A stretch of 64,000 bases of DNA from Chlamydiales bacterium (GTDB lineage: Bacteria > Chlamydiota > Chlamydiia > Chlamydiales > JAAKFR01). This document shows, piece after piece, positions 8,860-20,035 of this stretch. The translations under genes were made by a program, and so were the position numbers. The stretch's first letter is position 1, and each line of letters begins with the position of its first letter. Under the pieces are notes generated by a model that was not told the origin of the DNA, made no database searches, and saw only the letters and a program-made list of their open reading frames with translations. The stretch is taken from NCBI GenBank assembly GCA_022601445.1, contig JAJACP010000001.1:1-64000 (forward strand). The letters are read 5' to 3'.

Positions 8860-9732
8860 TTGGACATCCTGACTAATTTGTGCCTTGAGCTCTTCGATAG
8901 AAGCAAATTTCTTCTCAGGACGTAAAAACTGGAGAAATTCCACTTCCAGAGTGCGTTGATACAGCTCTCCATCAAAGTCGATGATATGCACCTCAAGGAT
9001 CGGAGGGCGGTTGGCATGAAGAGTGGGCGCATTCCCCAAATTGGCAACACCGTAGTAAAGCTTTTCATCTAACCAAACACGTACGATATAGACGCCAAGA
9101 GGAGGCAAACACAAGGAGTGCACCTTCAAGTTGGCCGTTTGAAATCCAAGCAACCGCCCCTTCTGCTCGCCCGGCTCCACTTTTGTCATCATGGAGTAGG
9201 GACGTCCTAAAAGTGCGCTGGCTTGGGCAAAGTTTCCCTTTTGGATATGGGCGCGAATGGCACTGCTCGACACAATTTCGCCATCACATGAGACAGGGTC
9301 TAGATAGTTGAGGGAAAAGCCATGCTTGCCTGCAAGAGCTTTGACTAAAGTAGAGTTTCCTTCCCGGTTGTGTCCAAGTACAGCATCATAGCCAAGCACA
9401 AGATGAGTGAAAGGAACAAAGGCACGTAAATTCAACAGAAATTCTTCAGGGGTTTGCCGAGAAAAAGCCTCTGTGAAGGGAAGTAAGATTGTGGTGTCCA
9501 CGCCAAATTTTTCAAAAAGATAAAGGCGATGCAGGGGAGTAGTGAGCGAGTAGAAAGGCTCTTGTTTGAGAACTTCCAAAGGGTGGTTAGAGAAGGTCAA
9601 AACCACTTTTTGGTTTTGGAGTTGAGAGAGGATCTTCTGATGTCCCAAATGGACACCATCAAAGTTGCCGATGGTTAAAGAGAGGGGAGCGCCAGAAGAT
9701 TCAAAGTCCTCAGGTTGATAAACTGTTTTCAT
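8818..9732 (-). CDS. ribF: bifunctional riboflavin kinase / FMN adenylyltransferase
   Basis: RibF converts riboflavin to FMN and then FAD. The 304-residue product has the N-terminal adenylyltransferase domain with [12 protein letters not shown] (nucleotide-binding HxGH-type motif) and SSSAIRAHI. The C-terminal riboflavin kinase domain contains [18 protein letters not shown] and [12 protein letters not shown]. The start MKTVYQPED lies inside the end of truB, a 23-base overlap, so translation is probably coupled; an in-frame start further upstream would overlap more. It is the last gene of the rpsA-to-ribF direction block and corresponds to CT093. It converges with a membrane-protein gene, sharing 42 bases at the 3' ends. 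Confidence 0.95.
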   Translation of the reverse strand: MKTVYQPEDFESSGAPLSLTIGNFDGVHLGHQKILSQLQNQKVVLTFSNHPLEVLKQEPFYSLTTPLHRLYLFEKFGVDTTILLPFTEAFSRQTPEEFLLNLRAFVPFTHLVLGYDAVLGHNREGNSTLVKALAGKHGFSLNYLDPVSCDGEIVSSSAIRAHIQKGNFAQASALLGRPYSMMTKVEPGEQKGRLLGFQTANLKVHSLCLPPLGVYIVRVWLDEKLYYGVANLGNAPTLHANRPPILEVHIIDFDGELYQRTLEVEFLQFLRPEKKFASIEELKAQISQDVQSALAHSKKASDQF

Positions 9733-10420
9733 GGATTTGTAAGTAGGGAGTGATATCAAAGCCGGTTTGGTCGAGCAGGTTACCGTCTAAACAGTTGTCA
9801 ATTGTGTAAATGCCGCTACGGGTGCGTTGAAGTTGCGAGAGATGAGCGCCACAACCGAGTCGTCTGCCTAGCTCGTAGGCGATGCTACGGATATAGGTTC
9901 CCTTCGAGCAGGCTACTTTTAAACGAAGGTGAGGGTAGGCGTAGGTCAAAAGCTCTGTTTCGACGCTCACCTTGGCTGGCAAGCGCTCCACTTCCTCGCC
10001 TTTTCGCGCCAGTTCATACAGCTTTTTTCCTCCCACTTTTTTGGCTGAGTACATAGGAGGGATTTGCTCAATCTCACCTTGAAAGTAGGCCAGGGCCTCT
10101 GTAATCCGCTCGAGTGTAGGAACTTTTTTAGAACGTGCCACGACCTTTCCATCACAATCGTAGGTATCCGTATTGACACCTAAGTGAACCTCAGCTAGGT
10201 ATTCCTTGTCTTGACAGAGAAACTGGTCGGAAAGACGGGTATACGCTCTTCCGATTAACATCACCATAACGCCTGTTGCAAACGGGTCTAGCGTCCCCGA
10301 ATGCCCAATCTTGCGGATTCCTGTGAGCTTACGCAAGGCTCTAATCAGACTAAAAGAGGTACGACCCTGGGGCTTATTGACAAGTAAAAGTCCTTCCAAC
10401 AGTGTAGTCGCCTCAATCAT
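9710..10420 (-). CDS. truB: tRNA pseudouridine-55 synthase
   Basis: TruB forms pseudouridine at position 55 in the T loop of tRNAs. The 236-residue product carries the family start [13 protein letters not shown], the catalytic segment [14 protein letters not shown] (Asp is the nucleophile), YDCDGKVV and [15 protein letters not shown]. It is shorter than the Escherichia coli enzyme of about 314 residues and appears to lack the C-terminal PUA-like domain, which is usual for the short bacterial form. The chosen start, [10 protein letters not shown], overlaps the end of rbfA by 8 bases. The longer frame upstream reads through rbfA sequence and is rejected. It corresponds to CT094. Confidence 0.95.
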   Translation of the reverse strand: MIEATTLLEGLLLVNKPQGRTSFSLIRALRKLTGIRKIGHSGTLDPFATGVMVMLIGRAYTRLSDQFLCQDKEYLAEVHLGVNTDTYDCDGKVVARSKKVPTLERITEALAYFQGEIEQIPPMYSAKKVGGKKLYELARKGEEVERLPAKVSVETELLTYAYPHLRLKVACSKGTYIRSIAYELGRRLGCGAHLSQLQRTRSGIYTIDNCLDGNLLDQTGFDITPYLQIHENSLST

Positions 10421-10781
10421 GCTTGCGTGACTCCCGTTCTGTTTGAATTTCAGAGAGGAGCTTGTCAATCTGCATCTGTTGATCAACTGAGTCATCTAAA
10501 ATAAACTTGAGCTCAGGAAAATAGCGCATGGTTACTTGCTTAGAAGCCTGAACTGCAATGAATCCTGCAGCCGAGCGCAGCGCACCGATTGCCTCCATTT
10601 TCTCTTTTTCCTCTCCAATCACACTGACATAGACTTTGGCATGACGAAGATCTTTTGTGATCGCGACGTGAGTAATCGTAGCGAGCTCAGGTAGATGAGG
10701 GTTTTTGACCTCAGCGCGAATCACATCCGCAATCACCTCTTTTAGAAGCGAGTTCATTTTCTCTATCCGTCTTTCACTCAT
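10413..10781 (-). CDS. rbfA: 30S ribosome-binding factor A
   Basis: RbfA binds the 30S subunit late in assembly and helps 16S rRNA 5' processing. The 122-residue product has the single KH-like domain typical of the family: [18 protein letters not shown] at the start, then [19 protein letters not shown] and [21 protein letters not shown]. Length is normal. It lies 2 bases downstream of infB and overlaps truB, in the classic nusA-infB-rbfA-truB-ribF order, so expression is almost certainly from one transcript. Confidence 0.96.
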   Translation of the reverse strand: MSERRIEKMNSLLKEVIADVIRAEVKNPHLPELATITHVAITKDLRHAKVYVSVIGEEKEKMEAIGALRSAAGFIAVQASKQVTMRYFPELKFILDDSVDQQMQIDKLLSEIQTERESRKHD

Positions 10782-10783
10782 AT

Positions 10784-13261
10784 TTAGAGCTCTTGGGATC
10801 GGTAAACAATTTCATAAGCTTGAATCACATCATCTTCTTTAATGTCATTGAAACCATCTAGTACAATTCCACACTCAAACCCTTTCTTGATCTCCTTGAC
10901 GTCATCTTTTTCCCGCTTAATCGAGGCAATACTCCCTTTCCATACCTCTTCTCCATCGCGTAAAACACGCGCTCGATGATTACGGTTGATCACTCCATCG
11001 GAAATGAGACACCCTGCAATCACGCCGATTTGAGAGGATTTAAAGGTGGCTTTTACCTCAGCGGTTCCCGTCTCTTTTTCCTCAGCAATCTTATCGAGTA
11101 GGCCCAGCATCAGAGCTTTTACCTCATCAATGGCATGGTAGATGATGTCAAACATCCGCACGGTCACCCCAAGCTCTTTAATCAGCGGCTCCGCGTGACT
11201 CTCAATCGCTGTATGGAAACCGAAAATAATAGCATTAGAAGCAGCCGCCAGCTGAACATCAGATTCAGAAATCTCTCCTACCCCCATGAAGATGATATCG
11301 GCTTCTGCTTTGTCTGATTCAATCTTTAGAATCGAGGCTTTCAGCGCTTCAGCAGACCCTTGTACGTCTGCTCGTAGGATGAGCTTTAAGACTTTTTTTG
11401 CTCCCTCGCCGTCTTGTAAGAACTTCTCTAAAGTGGGGAGTTGTCTCTGCTGTAAAGCGCGCTGCTCACGCCCGATTTGCCGTGACTCAACGATGTGCTT
11501 CGCCTCTTTTTCACTCTTCACCACAATAAACGGATCGCCAGCAGAAGGGAGGCCTGAAAGCCCTGTAATTTCAACCGGGGTTGAAGGGGTCGCCTGCTTG
11601 AGCAAGGCTCCATGTTCATCGTGCATGGTTTTGACCCGTCCCCAATCCCGTTCAAAAACAAGCGCATCCCCTTGATTAAGCGTTCCATTTTGGATTAAAA
11701 CAGTTGTGACATTACCTAAGCCCTTATGTAGCTCAGATTCGAGAACGGTCCCACGCGCACGCGCTTTTGGATTCGCTTTAAGTTCCAAAACCTCAGCTTG
11801 AAGAGCCAACATCTCTAAAAGCTCAGGAATGCCTTCCTGCGTTGTGGCAGAGGTGTTGACCGTGATGGTTGTTCCCCCCCAAGCTTCAGGCAGAAGCTCG
11901 ATTTCAGAGAGTTCTCGGTAGACGTTTTCAGCATTAAAATTAGGTTTATCACACTTGTTAATGGCAACAACAATGGTCACGCCAGCCTCTTTAGCGTGCT
12001 GAATGGCCTCGGTTGATTGGGCTCGTAGCCCTTCATCACCTGCAACAACCAGCACAACAATGTCTGTGACCTCTGCTCCACGTGCACGCATAGCAGAGAA
12101 CGCTTCGTGACCCGGAGTGTCTAAAACAGTGAGATCACCCACAGCTGTTTTACACCGGAATGCACCAATATGCTGGGTAATGGCACCGGCTTCACCAGCG
12201 ACAATATTACTCGTACGGATCGTGTCAATTAGGCTGGTTTTTCCGTGGTCTACGTGTCCCATAAAAGCCACAACTGGAGGGCGATATTCAAGGTCGTCAG
12301 GATTTGCTTCCGCAATTTCTTCTCGAACCGATTGACTGGTGATTTGAATCCGTTCGTCTTCTGAGGTGTCAACGGCAATCTCACATCCAAACTCAGCTCC
12401 GATAAACTGGACTGTTGTCTCATCTTCGATCACCTGGTTTAACGTGTAGGCCATTCCGTGAAGGAAGAGTTTTTGGATCATTTCTCCCACTTTAAGCTTC
12501 ATGGCTGCTGCCAGATCCTTCAAGGTAATGGGAAGACGAACAGAGAGTTCTGTTGGGCGGATGATTTCTTGTTCTTCTGTTCGACGATAGTGAGAGCGCG
12601 CAGGACGCTTTTTTCTCCATCGTCCATCATCTCTTTCAGACAATCCTTTTCGGTCTCGTGCATCGAACGATTTAGGTGCGGAACGCCTCGCCGGTTTTAG
12701 GTCTTTGAAATCGCGAACCTTCTTTCCCTTCTTAGGTAGAGAAGTTGTATCCTGAGGTCGACTTGGCGTAGATTTAGGTCTTTCTTTTGAAGAAGTTTCT
12801 GCCTTTTTAGGAGGCTCTCGCTTAGGAGGAAGGAGGTCTTTGACATGCCTTCCTGTTGGTCCTAATTTTTCTACTGGCGGCGGAGGGGGTGCTTTGTCTT
12901 CCTTAACTACTTCTGGCTCAGGCTTTTTCTTAGACTCTACAGGAGGAGAAACTTCTTCCGCAATTTCTTGCTCTACAGGCTCAGGCTCTGCAGGAGAAGG
13001 AGCAGGTTCGGACACTTCCTCGATTGGAGGAGGCGCTTCTTCTTTGGCAAAAGCAGATTTCGATTTCGCCCGAATCCGACGTGGAGCCTGCTCTTCTGTT
13101 TCAACAGGAGCTTCAGGGGGCTTTTCCTTAGCTTTTTTGGCTTTCGGCTTGGCCTCTTTCTCTTTTTTCGTCTCGCCAGATAGCTTTGCCTTGAGCTTGT
13201 CTAGCCCGGCTGCTTTGGCAAGTTGGGTGTTTTTGATTTTGAGTTTAAGGTTTTTAGCCAA
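10784..13261 (-). CDS. infB: translation initiation factor IF-2
   Basis: IF-2 is the GTPase that brings initiator tRNA to the 30S subunit and drives subunit joining. The 825-residue protein has an extended low-complexity N-terminal region (residues about 10-220) rich in Lys, Glu, Pro and Ala, an IF2 N-domain, then the GTPase domain with GHVDHGKT (335-342), DTPGHEAF and NKCD. Domains II to IV follow ([17 protein letters not shown] and the C-terminal initiator tRNA-binding part). The charged N-terminus differs among Chlamydiae and explains the long spurious open frames on the other strand between 12840 and 13322. It starts 2 bases from the nusA stop. Confidence 0.97.
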   Translation of the reverse strand: MAKNLKLKIKNTQLAKAAGLDKLKAKLSGETKKEKEAKPKAKKAKEKPPEAPVETEEQAPRRIRAKSKSAFAKEEAPPPIEEVSEPAPSPAEPEPVEQEIAEEVSPPVESKKKPEPEVVKEDKAPPPPPVEKLGPTGRHVKDLLPPKREPPKKAETSSKERPKSTPSRPQDTTSLPKKGKKVRDFKDLKPARRSAPKSFDARDRKGLSERDDGRWRKKRPARSHYRRTEEQEIIRPTELSVRLPITLKDLAAAMKLKVGEMIQKLFLHGMAYTLNQVIEDETTVQFIGAEFGCEIAVDTSEDERIQITSQSVREEIAEANPDDLEYRPPVVAFMGHVDHGKTSLIDTIRTSNIVAGEAGAITQHIGAFRCKTAVGDLTVLDTPGHEAFSAMRARGAEVTDIVVLVVAGDEGLRAQSTEAIQHAKEAGVTIVVAINKCDKPNFNAENVYRELSEIELLPEAWGGTTITVNTSATTQEGIPELLEMLALQAEVLELKANPKARARGTVLESELHKGLGNVTTVLIQNGTLNQGDALVFERDWGRVKTMHDEHGALLKQATPSTPVEITGLSGLPSAGDPFIVVKSEKEAKHIVESRQIGREQRALQQRQLPTLEKFLQDGEGAKKVLKLILRADVQGSAEALKASILKIESDKAEADIIFMGVGEISESDVQLAAASNAIIFGFHTAIESHAEPLIKELGVTVRMFDIIYHAIDEVKALMLGLLDKIAEEKETGTAEVKATFKSSQIGVIAGCLISDGVINRNHRARVLRDGEEVWKGSIASIKREKDDVKEIKKGFECGIVLDGFNDIKEDDVIQAYEIVYRSQEL

Positions 13262-13263
13262 GT

Positions 13264-14538
13264 TTACTCACTCCGTGCTTTGCTCACTTCTTCTAAAATC
13301 TTATAGGCCATTTCAAGACTGATCCCGGGGACATCGATGAGCGCATCGACACTAGCCGCTAAAACCTTTCTTGTCGTATCAAAACCTGCTTGCACTAAGT
13401 TTTCTACGATCAGCCTATTGATACCCTCTATCTTGAGAGGTTGATCCAATTCAGGATCGTCACTTTCCGCGAGTTGAAAACGCTGGATTTCGAGTAGTTT
13501 ATTGTACTCACTCATCCGTTGTACTTCAAGCTCATAGCCGATTAATTCTCCAGTCAGTCTGGCATTCATGCCTCGCTTTCCAATCACTGCTGCATAATCG
13601 GCATCGTCTACGACGATGGCGACCACATTTTCCTCTTCATTCACACCAATTTTTCGAATTTCAATTGGGGAGAGGATATTTTGGAGCAGCTCGACCGGGT
13701 CTATACTAAAAGGAATGATGTCGATCTTCTCATTGTTGAGCTCACGGATGATATTTTTAACTCGATTACCCCGCATTCCGACACAGGCTCCCACTGGATC
13801 CACTCTAGTATCCGATGAGCGGACAGTTAGTTTGGTGCGATAACCGGCGTCGCGCACAATTTTCACAATCTCAATTGTATTGTCATCTAGTTCGGGCACT
13901 TCTTGGAGGAAAAGCTGTCTAACAAACTCAGGATGGCTGCGTGACAAAATCACCTCAGCGCCTCCATTTTCCAAATCTTGTACACCTTGTAAAAGTGCGT
14001 AAATACGGTCACCGACTTTGTATTTTTCGGTTTTAGGATAGTTGCGAGCAGGAAGTAGCGCCTCCACTTTCCCCAGGTCCACCACAAGATTAGCACCTCT
14101 GGCAAACCGCTTGACAACACCTGAGATAATTTCATTGGCACGGTGGCGGTACTCCTCATAGATCACATCTCTTTCGGCTCCACGTAGCTTTTGAGAGATG
14201 ATTTGACGCGCTGTTTGCGCCGCAATTCGTCCAAAATTTTTAGGAGTGACAGCCACATCGATAAATTGTCCCAGCTCACAGTCAGGATCGAGTTCTTGTG
14301 CTGCGTTTAAGGAGATCTCTTTTGCCGGGTGTTCGACCGTCTCGACAATCTCTTTTTCGCAAAAAACTTCAATGTTACCGGATTTTGGGTTGATCTGTAC
14401 GGCAACATTGGCCTCTTCTTTAATGCTTTTGCGTGCGGCGGCTCTTAGGGCTGTTTCAATAGCGGTAATGACCACATCGCGCTTCACGCCCTTTTCACGC
14501 TCCATGTACTCAAAAATGGCTACGAGATCTTTATTCAT
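13264..14538 (-). CDS. nusA: transcription termination/antitermination factor NusA
   Basis: NusA binds RNA polymerase and nascent RNA to modulate pausing, termination and antitermination. The 424-residue product has the N-terminal polymerase-binding domain, an S1 domain at about 135-200 ([24 protein letters not shown]), two KH domains ([19 protein letters not shown] and [14 protein letters not shown]) and a single helix-hairpin-helix-like C-terminal segment ending in [20 protein letters not shown]. The length is typical for Chlamydiae, without the second acidic repeat of Escherichia coli NusA. It follows rpsA after a terminator hairpin and leads the infB operon. Confidence 0.97.
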   Translation of the reverse strand: MNKDLVAIFEYMEREKGVKRDVVITAIETALRAAARKSIKEEANVAVQINPKSGNIEVFCEKEIVETVEHPAKEISLNAAQELDPDCELGQFIDVAVTPKNFGRIAAQTARQIISQKLRGAERDVIYEEYRHRANEIISGVVKRFARGANLVVDLGKVEALLPARNYPKTEKYKVGDRIYALLQGVQDLENGGAEVILSRSHPEFVRQLFLQEVPELDDNTIEIVKIVRDAGYRTKLTVRSSDTRVDPVGACVGMRGNRVKNIIRELNNEKIDIIPFSIDPVELLQNILSPIEIRKIGVNEEENVVAIVVDDADYAAVIGKRGMNARLTGELIGYELEVQRMSEYNKLLEIQRFQLAESDDPELDQPLKIEGINRLIVENLVQAGFDTTRKVLAASVDALIDVPGISLEMAYKILEEVSKARSE

Positions 14539-14566
14539 TATGGTTTCGTCTCACTTTTTTAAACTT

Positions 14567-14600
14567 AAAAAAACCGAAGGAATCACATCTCCTTCGGTTT
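14567..14600 (-). terminator. Rho-independent terminator after rpsA
   Basis: A perfect 11-base inverted repeat, AAACCGAAGGA (14571-14581) with TCCTTCGGTTT (14590-14600) and an 8-base loop, is followed on the minus strand by a run of seven T (14567-14573 as A on the plus strand). It lies between the rpsA stop and the nusA start and should end most rpsA transcripts, leaving nusA-infB to read-through or its own promoter. Confidence 0.85.
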
Positions 14601-14634
14601 AGCGGTAATCAAACAACTTAACCGGAGGCGAGCG

Positions 14635-16365
14635 TTACTCACGCGCCTCAGCAGTCGAACTCTCTTCTTCAGCATCATCACCAGCGATCACAATATCATC
14701 ATGATTCACTTGCGTGTGCTCAATTTGATACTCCTTAACCGAGAGAGAGACTTTCTTATGCTCAGGGTCGAGTTTGATCACTTTGGCAGAGACAGGATCG
14801 CCCACAGCAATCACATCTTCCACTTTAGCAAAAGCTTGGTCAGAAAGCTCTGTCACGTGAATCAGTCCTTCAATCCCATTATCTAATTCTACAAAGGCAC
14901 CAAAAGCTGTGATCTTAGTTACCGTTCCTTTGACAAGAGTGCCAACAGGAATCGTTTTTTCAATCTGCTCCCAGGGGTTTGTGCTCAGCTGTTTCACGCC
15001 GAGTGTGATTTTTTTACTCTCTTTGTCCACAGAGAGAATCACAGCTTCTACTTGATCACCTTTCTTGAATAGCTCTGAAGGGTGCGAGACCTTCTTAATC
15101 CAGCTCATGTCAGAGATGTGGATCAGCCCTTCGATTCCTGGTTCTAGCTCAACAAAAGCGCCGTAGTTAGTTAAACTTTTTACCTCAGCCTTTACGCTGG
15201 ATTCAATTGGGTACTTTTGATCAATGTCATCCCATGGGTTGTGTTCGGTCTGCTTGATTCCTAAAGAGATTTTTCCTTCCTCTTTTTGGACAGAAAGAAC
15301 GATCGCATTGACCTCATCTCCCTTGTTGACTACCTCGTTAGGATCGGTCACATTTTTTACCCAAGACATCTCAGAGACGTGAATCAGCCCCTCGATACCC
15401 GGCTCAATCTCAATGAAGGCGCCATAGGGGAGTAGTTTGACAATTTTCCCACTAACACGCGTGCCAGGTGGGTACTTTTTCTCAATATCGTCCCATGGAT
15501 TGTGCTCTTTTTGCTTCAAACCAAGCGCTACACGCCCCTTTTCTTTGTCGATGCTCAAGATCATCACCTCAAGCTCTTCACCTAGGTCCACCATCTCGGA
15601 AGGGTGCTTGATTCGCTTCCACGTCATATCAGTAATGTGAAGCAATCCATCAATGCCATCTAGGTCGAGGAAGACGCCGAAATCTGTGATGTTTTTCACT
15701 TGACCTTTTCGCACATCACCTACTTGGATCTCTTCGAGAAGCTCTGCTTTTTTCGAGATCCGCTCTGCTTCCAGAAGTTCCCGTCTAGAGACCACGACAT
15801 TTTTTCTTTCAATGTTGATCTTAAGAATCTTAAATTCGCAGGTCTTACCTAGGTACTCATCAAGGTTTTTAATGCGCTTATTATCGATCTGAGAGCCGGG
15901 GAGGAAGGCTTCCATTCCGATATCCACCATCAAACCACCCTTCACCTTGCGGATGATCTTACCCTTAACAATAGAACCCTCTTCGCAGTGTTCCAGAATG
16001 TGTTCCCACTGCCTTTGACGGGACGCTTTCTCTCTAGAAAGGACGATCTGGCCGTGCTCATCCTCTGCGCGATCCAGATAGACCTCTACTTCGTTATCTA
16101 AGGTGAGCTCTGAGGGATCGTAGAATTCTGAGACAGGAACCAAGCCTTCTGATTTAAGTCCTACATCTACAACAACATAATCTTTTCCAATCTCAACAAT
16201 TGTGCCTTTAAGAATGGTTCCGGGGGCCATTTTCACTGTTTGATCTTCCTCGTCGGCTTTTGAGCCGTGAAGAAGTTGTTTAAAGAGTTCAGCATCAGAC
16301 TCTTGATAATCGACATCATCAAGGATATTTTTTGCTGACCAGGTGTATTCTGCGTTTTTTGACAT
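14635..16365 (-). CDS. rpsA: 30S ribosomal protein S1
   Basis: S1 binds mRNA leaders and helps the 30S subunit capture transcripts. The 576-residue product contains six S1 RNA-binding repeats from about residue 45 to 550. The last four are nearly regular, each with a [13 protein letters not shown]-like core followed by [16 protein letters not shown]-like linkers. The N-terminal 40 residues and C-terminal 25 residues are acidic. Length and domain count match bacterial S1. It is the furthest-upstream gene of the translation-factor block (CT098 position) and is separated from nusA by a strong terminator hairpin, so it probably forms its own transcription unit. Confidence 0.97.
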   Translation of the reverse strand: MSKNAEYTWSAKNILDDVDYQESDAELFKQLLHGSKADEEDQTVKMAPGTILKGTIVEIGKDYVVVDVGLKSEGLVPVSEFYDPSELTLDNEVEVYLDRAEDEHGQIVLSREKASRQRQWEHILEHCEEGSIVKGKIIRKVKGGLMVDIGMEAFLPGSQIDNKRIKNLDEYLGKTCEFKILKINIERKNVVVSRRELLEAERISKKAELLEEIQVGDVRKGQVKNITDFGVFLDLDGIDGLLHITDMTWKRIKHPSEMVDLGEELEVMILSIDKEKGRVALGLKQKEHNPWDDIEKKYPPGTRVSGKIVKLLPYGAFIEIEPGIEGLIHVSEMSWVKNVTDPNEVVNKGDEVNAIVLSVQKEEGKISLGIKQTEHNPWDDIDQKYPIESSVKAEVKSLTNYGAFVELEPGIEGLIHISDMSWIKKVSHPSELFKKGDQVEAVILSVDKESKKITLGVKQLSTNPWEQIEKTIPVGTLVKGTVTKITAFGAFVELDNGIEGLIHVTELSDQAFAKVEDVIAVGDPVSAKVIKLDPEHKKVSLSVKEYQIEHTQVNHDDIVIAGDDAEEESSTAEARE

Positions 16366-16404
16366 TTAAAGTTTTCTCCAAAATCCGAATATGTAAAGGG
16401 CATG

Positions 16405-16433
16405 AGTGTAAAGGTGTGCATAAAAAAACGCAA
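16405..16433 (-). promoter_or_regulatory. putative rpsA promoter
   Basis: On the minus strand TTGCGT (16433-16428) and TACACT (16410-16405) are separated by exactly 17 bases, about 40 bases before the rpsA ATG. The -10 matches the sigma-70-type consensus at 4 of 6 positions and the -35 keeps TTG. Confidence 0.5.
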
Positions 16434-16561
16434 GCGGCACTTTTTCTCTCTGAACAAGCCTTGATTTCTTAACCGAATCTACTTAATTTAAATAAATGGT
16501 TTCAAAACTCTTTGTAATAAACTAAAATATGATTATATGAAATTATTTTTTTGGTTTAGTT

Positions 16562-19500
16562 ATGTCTAGTGCACAACCTCCAGGGGATTCTTTTGAAGTC
16601 AAAAGAGTCGGGGGAGCTCAAAGAGCTCTTAAGGTCTCTTGTGCTGTTTTCAATAAGAAAGCAAAGCGCTGGGAGAGTCCGCAGCTTGATGAAACGCAGC
16701 AAGCCATGGTGAAACAGGCTCTAGAGGCCTTGCGCGGGAATGCTGAGGTCACAAAAGCCTTAAATGACGGGGCTACATTAGAGATTACAAAAAGTGGGAT
16801 TTACTTAAAGCGCGGACAGCGTTGGACCAACTTGTTAAATGATGCGACTTTTTCAAAGCAGCGCGGAGCTGTCAAAAAAACATTGGCAGCTGTTACTGGC
16901 ATTGTAGGGGATTTAAGTAAAACGGCTGAGCGTGTAGTAGCTGAGCCCGCATTAAAGGCAAAAGATGGTCTTGTTATCGAAGTAAACGCCAAGCGGCAAT
17001 TGCGACCCAAAGCGCTTAGCAAAGAGATTCAAGATGTGTTAGACCGAGCAGAGGAGCTGCGGCTAGAGGGAAAAAATCAAGAAGCTGCAGAGTATTACGC
17101 CGCGCACATGCCCGCCTGCTATGAGAGGTATTGCCAGGAATTAGTAGAGAAGCGAGAGAGTGGGGAAGAGGTCGATCTAGAACATCCTGATGATCTGTAT
17201 GCTTACTCAAATGAACTATTTAGTATGGGTTTAAAAGGAAGTGATACGGGAGCTCTTGCGACAGCAATGGATCGAATTGAGGCAGCCCATAACGCCTATC
17301 AAAAAGAAGCCAGGCATGTTGAAACGTGCCAGAAAAGAGTTGAAGCGTTGACCGATCAAGAGAATCGCTTTTCTCAGGAGGTGCTTGGGGCGATTGAGGC
17401 CTTTAGGGATCCCGATTTTGTAGCTTGGCTAGAAGCAGAGGGCTTTACTACAGCCGAGATCAGAGCTCATCGAGAGTGCTTAGACGCGCTCGAGGAGATT
17501 TCTGATGAGGTGTGCGAAGCTCTAGTAGAGGTGGAGAAACTGTTTGATGCGGGCAAAACACGCGAAGGCAAGGCGCTTTATGAAGAGAAAATGAGCCAGC
17601 TGATGCCCGTCTACCACGCAGCATTGGCGGCCGTTGTGATTCCTCAACGTGTGGCAGATAACCGCGTTTCAGGACTACGTCCTTTTGCTTTAAATCTCGA
17701 TCGCGTGCAGCTCCATCAAGCTTTTGCTACAGAGCTTAAGCAAGAGGCCAGTGTGGTGATGGATTTTGGATTAGAGAGTGAACTGTCTTTTGAACCACTT
17801 TCTGATCAACTGAATACGTTGATCAGAAATGCCACTACCACGATGGAAGCAAGAGCTGTTTTGATGGAGAACCGGGAGGCTTTCTTTGCCTGCATGCGGC
17901 GAGAGGGCTATTCCGATTTAGAGACGGCCGCTCTGCTTAGTTTTTTGCCCGCACTTCAAGAGGCCGGGGAGGCTTGGGCAGCTGCGACACAAAAGGCTGT
18001 CGATTTGGCAAATCGAAAGCAATATGCCGATGCTGAGGCAAAAAGAGATGAAGCAAATCAAGAGTACCAAGCTAAACTTGATGTTATCCTAGCGCGCGCA
18101 CGTCCGTTCGAAAAGCGTCTTCAAGATCTGCGTGTACGGAAAGCGTTAACGACATTTGCTGCCGCTATGGGTTTGGCTAATCCTGAACAGTTTCATAGAG
18201 CGTTCCTTCTTCCAGAGCAAGGCAAGCCTCTACCTAATCGACTCACCGATGCGCAGCACCAGTTCTCTGGTTTTTTTGTACATAATAGAATCATGCAACA
18301 TCCTGTATTAGGTGCTGAATGGAAAAAGATTTTAAAAGAGAAAAATCTAGACCAAGATACCATTCTACGTATAGATGAGATCTATAGCCGATTAGCCCTG
18401 CTTATTCAGCCGCTCCAGGAAGCAGAACTGGCGGTCGAAAGCGAAAGAGATCCCCGTGTCAAGCGAGAGCTGCGTACACAACTCGATCGTCTAGCGCAGA
18501 AGCAGCAGAAGGAGATCCGCCAACTCAAACAAGAGCTCGATCGTCTCGGCGGGCGAAAGCGGGTTCAAACCATCCGTGCTGCAGCCAATACATTACGGAA
18601 TGTGATTGCAGACAAAACGCTTTCTAAGGTTCCTGACAACCCTGAGCGATTAGAGATGGAAGCGCTCGGTCAAGCTATGAAGGTCGCAGCAGAGGATACC
18701 ACAGCTCTTTTAGATGAGAGGCTTGGCTTCTTAGATGAACTCTACGCTAGACGCCACTTCTATGTGCCTTATGAACAAAATACGATTCTTCGAGCTTATC
18801 CTAAAGCAGAAAGAGATCTTAAAGCTCTTAACAGTTGGTTGAATGCTTTTCACCGGGAGGCACAGCCGATTTTATTGGCTCAGGCTAGATTGGCTGAAGA
18901 TCCTGAAAATGCCTTGCTTCAAGAACAATTTCATCAAACCTATGAACATCATATTGATCAGGTTAACAAGCTGAATGCGCAGTTCAATAAAAAATTTAAG
19001 CATTTAAAGTTATTAGAGGTACAAAAAAACTCTCGGGTAAAATTTGGGACGCAGATTCTCGAAATCAATAAGAAATTGGTTGAAGCAGCACGCCTTAAAA
19101 ATCAGCCTCAAAGTTGGGATAGTCATTTCTTGGATGCGTTAACTAGCACCCGTTCGCCTTTAGCGCGCGCCCTTCCACGCTTCTGGGCGCCTCATAAGCT
19201 GAAGAAAGAAGATGTCAAAGCGATTCAGGCTCTTTTTAAGGCGTATAACAAAGAGTTGAGGAAGATGCATGAGCTGGAAAGACGGCTAGAAGCTCAGCCT
19301 GGAAACAGCCGTTTACGTGCGCAACTCAGAAATGAGCTCGATGCGCGTAGAAAAAGGCTCCAGCAGCTAGATAAAAAATATGCGAGTTTGGAGCCAAAAA
19401 TCCAAGCGCTTGAGCAGGTGGTCCGCGAAGTCGAAGCCACATCCCAAAATTTGGCTATCCGGTTGCCCCAGCTCAATCGGGTCATTGATTCGATGGGAGA

Positions 19501-20029
19501 CCAACCTGTTGATCCAGTTTTTGTGATACAGCTTCTAGAGCAAATGCCACCTGCTGAGCGCACAAGACTGGAAAGGGAGATGCCGACTTTCATGCGCAAG
19601 CTCAACAGTGCGGCACTTCCAAACAGCGCTCCCATCACAGTCAGTGCGCTTCAAAAAAGCCTTAGAGTCTTTTTGGCAGGCGAGCGGGGCCAGTATAAGG
19701 CTGAGTGTAAAGAGTTGATCGAGGCTTTGGGAGACCAACCTCTAAAACCTGAATTTGTAAAGCGCCAGTTAGAACAAATACCGGAGACAGAGCGTGTTAT
19801 GGAGTCATTCATGTATAAGCTCAATATGGCAGCCACGCGTCCTGTAGGACAGAATCGCCTTCAAAAAGTGCTGAGGGGCACTTTGGCAGAAGAGGAAAAA
19901 AAGCTTGCAGTCCCAAGGGAAGAGAGGGGGGCTCTTGTGCGTCAGTGCCACGGATTTTCAGTTCAAAGGGCATTCAAAGATAGGCGTGCGTTCATACACG
20001 AGGTCTACAATAGGCAGGGACTAAGCTAG
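16562..20029 (+). CDS. giant coiled-coil repeat protein of unknown function
   Basis: I do not recognise this 1155-residue protein. It is highly charged and almost entirely helical, rich in Glu, Lys, Arg, Leu and Ala, with heptad-like stretches (for example residues 620-670 and 930-985). It has no membrane span and no signal peptide. Internal repeats are visible: two related blocks of about 110 residues in the first half (each with a DALEEISDEV/PALQEAGEAW-type helix pair ending before ARPFEKRLQDLR), and a clear tandem repeat at the C-terminus (VIDSMGDQPVDPVFVIQLLE against LIEALGDQPLKPEFVKRQLE). It is plus strand and monocistronic, divergent from rpsA. It could be a structural or secreted effector protein; nothing in the sequence settles this. 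Confidence 0.75.
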   Translation: MSSAQPPGDSFEVKRVGGAQRALKVSCAVFNKKAKRWESPQLDETQQAMVKQALEALRGNAEVTKALNDGATLEITKSGIYLKRGQRWTNLLNDATFSKQRGAVKKTLAAVTGIVGDLSKTAERVVAEPALKAKDGLVIEVNAKRQLRPKALSKEIQDVLDRAEELRLEGKNQEAAEYYAAHMPACYERYCQELVEKRESGEEVDLEHPDDLYAYSNELFSMGLKGSDTGALATAMDRIEAAHNAYQKEARHVETCQKRVEALTDQENRFSQEVLGAIEAFRDPDFVAWLEAEGFTTAEIRAHRECLDALEEISDEVCEALVEVEKLFDAGKTREGKALYEEKMSQLMPVYHAALAAVVIPQRVADNRVSGLRPFALNLDRVQLHQAFATELKQEASVVMDFGLESELSFEPLSDQLNTLIRNATTTMEARAVLMENREAFFACMRREGYSDLETAALLSFLPALQEAGEAWAAATQKAVDLANRKQYADAEAKRDEANQEYQAKLDVILARARPFEKRLQDLRVRKALTTFAAAMGLANPEQFHRAFLLPEQGKPLPNRLTDAQHQFSGFFVHNRIMQHPVLGAEWKKILKEKNLDQDTILRIDEIYSRLALLIQPLQEAELAVESERDPRVKRELRTQLDRLAQKQQKEIRQLKQELDRLGGRKRVQTIRAAANTLRNVIADKTLSKVPDNPERLEMEALGQAMKVAAEDTTALLDERLGFLDELYARRHFYVPYEQNTILRAYPKAERDLKALNSWLNAFHREAQPILLAQARLAEDPENALLQEQFHQTYEHHIDQVNKLNAQFNKKFKHLKLLEVQKNSRVKFGTQILEINKKLVEAARLKNQPQSWDSHFLDALTSTRSPLARALPRFWAPHKLKKEDVKAIQALFKAYNKELRKMHELERRLEAQPGNSRLRAQLRNELDARRKRLQQLDKKYASLEPKIQALEQVVREVEATSQNLAIRLPQLNRVIDSMGDQPVDPVFVIQLLEQMPPAERTRLEREMPTFMRKLNSAALPNSAPITVSALQKSLRVFLAGERGQYKAECKELIEALGDQPLKPEFVKRQLEQIPETERVMESFMYKLNMAATRPVGQNRLQKVLRGTLAEEEKKLAVPREERGALVRQCHGFSVQRAFKDRRAFIHEVYNRQGLS

Positions 20030-20035
20030 TTCAGG

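Noticed and set aside
12840-13322. Long open frame on the plus strand within infB
   Set aside because: It is a shadow of the low-complexity Lys/Glu/Pro region of IF-2, giving Ser/Gly-rich nonsense with no start signal.
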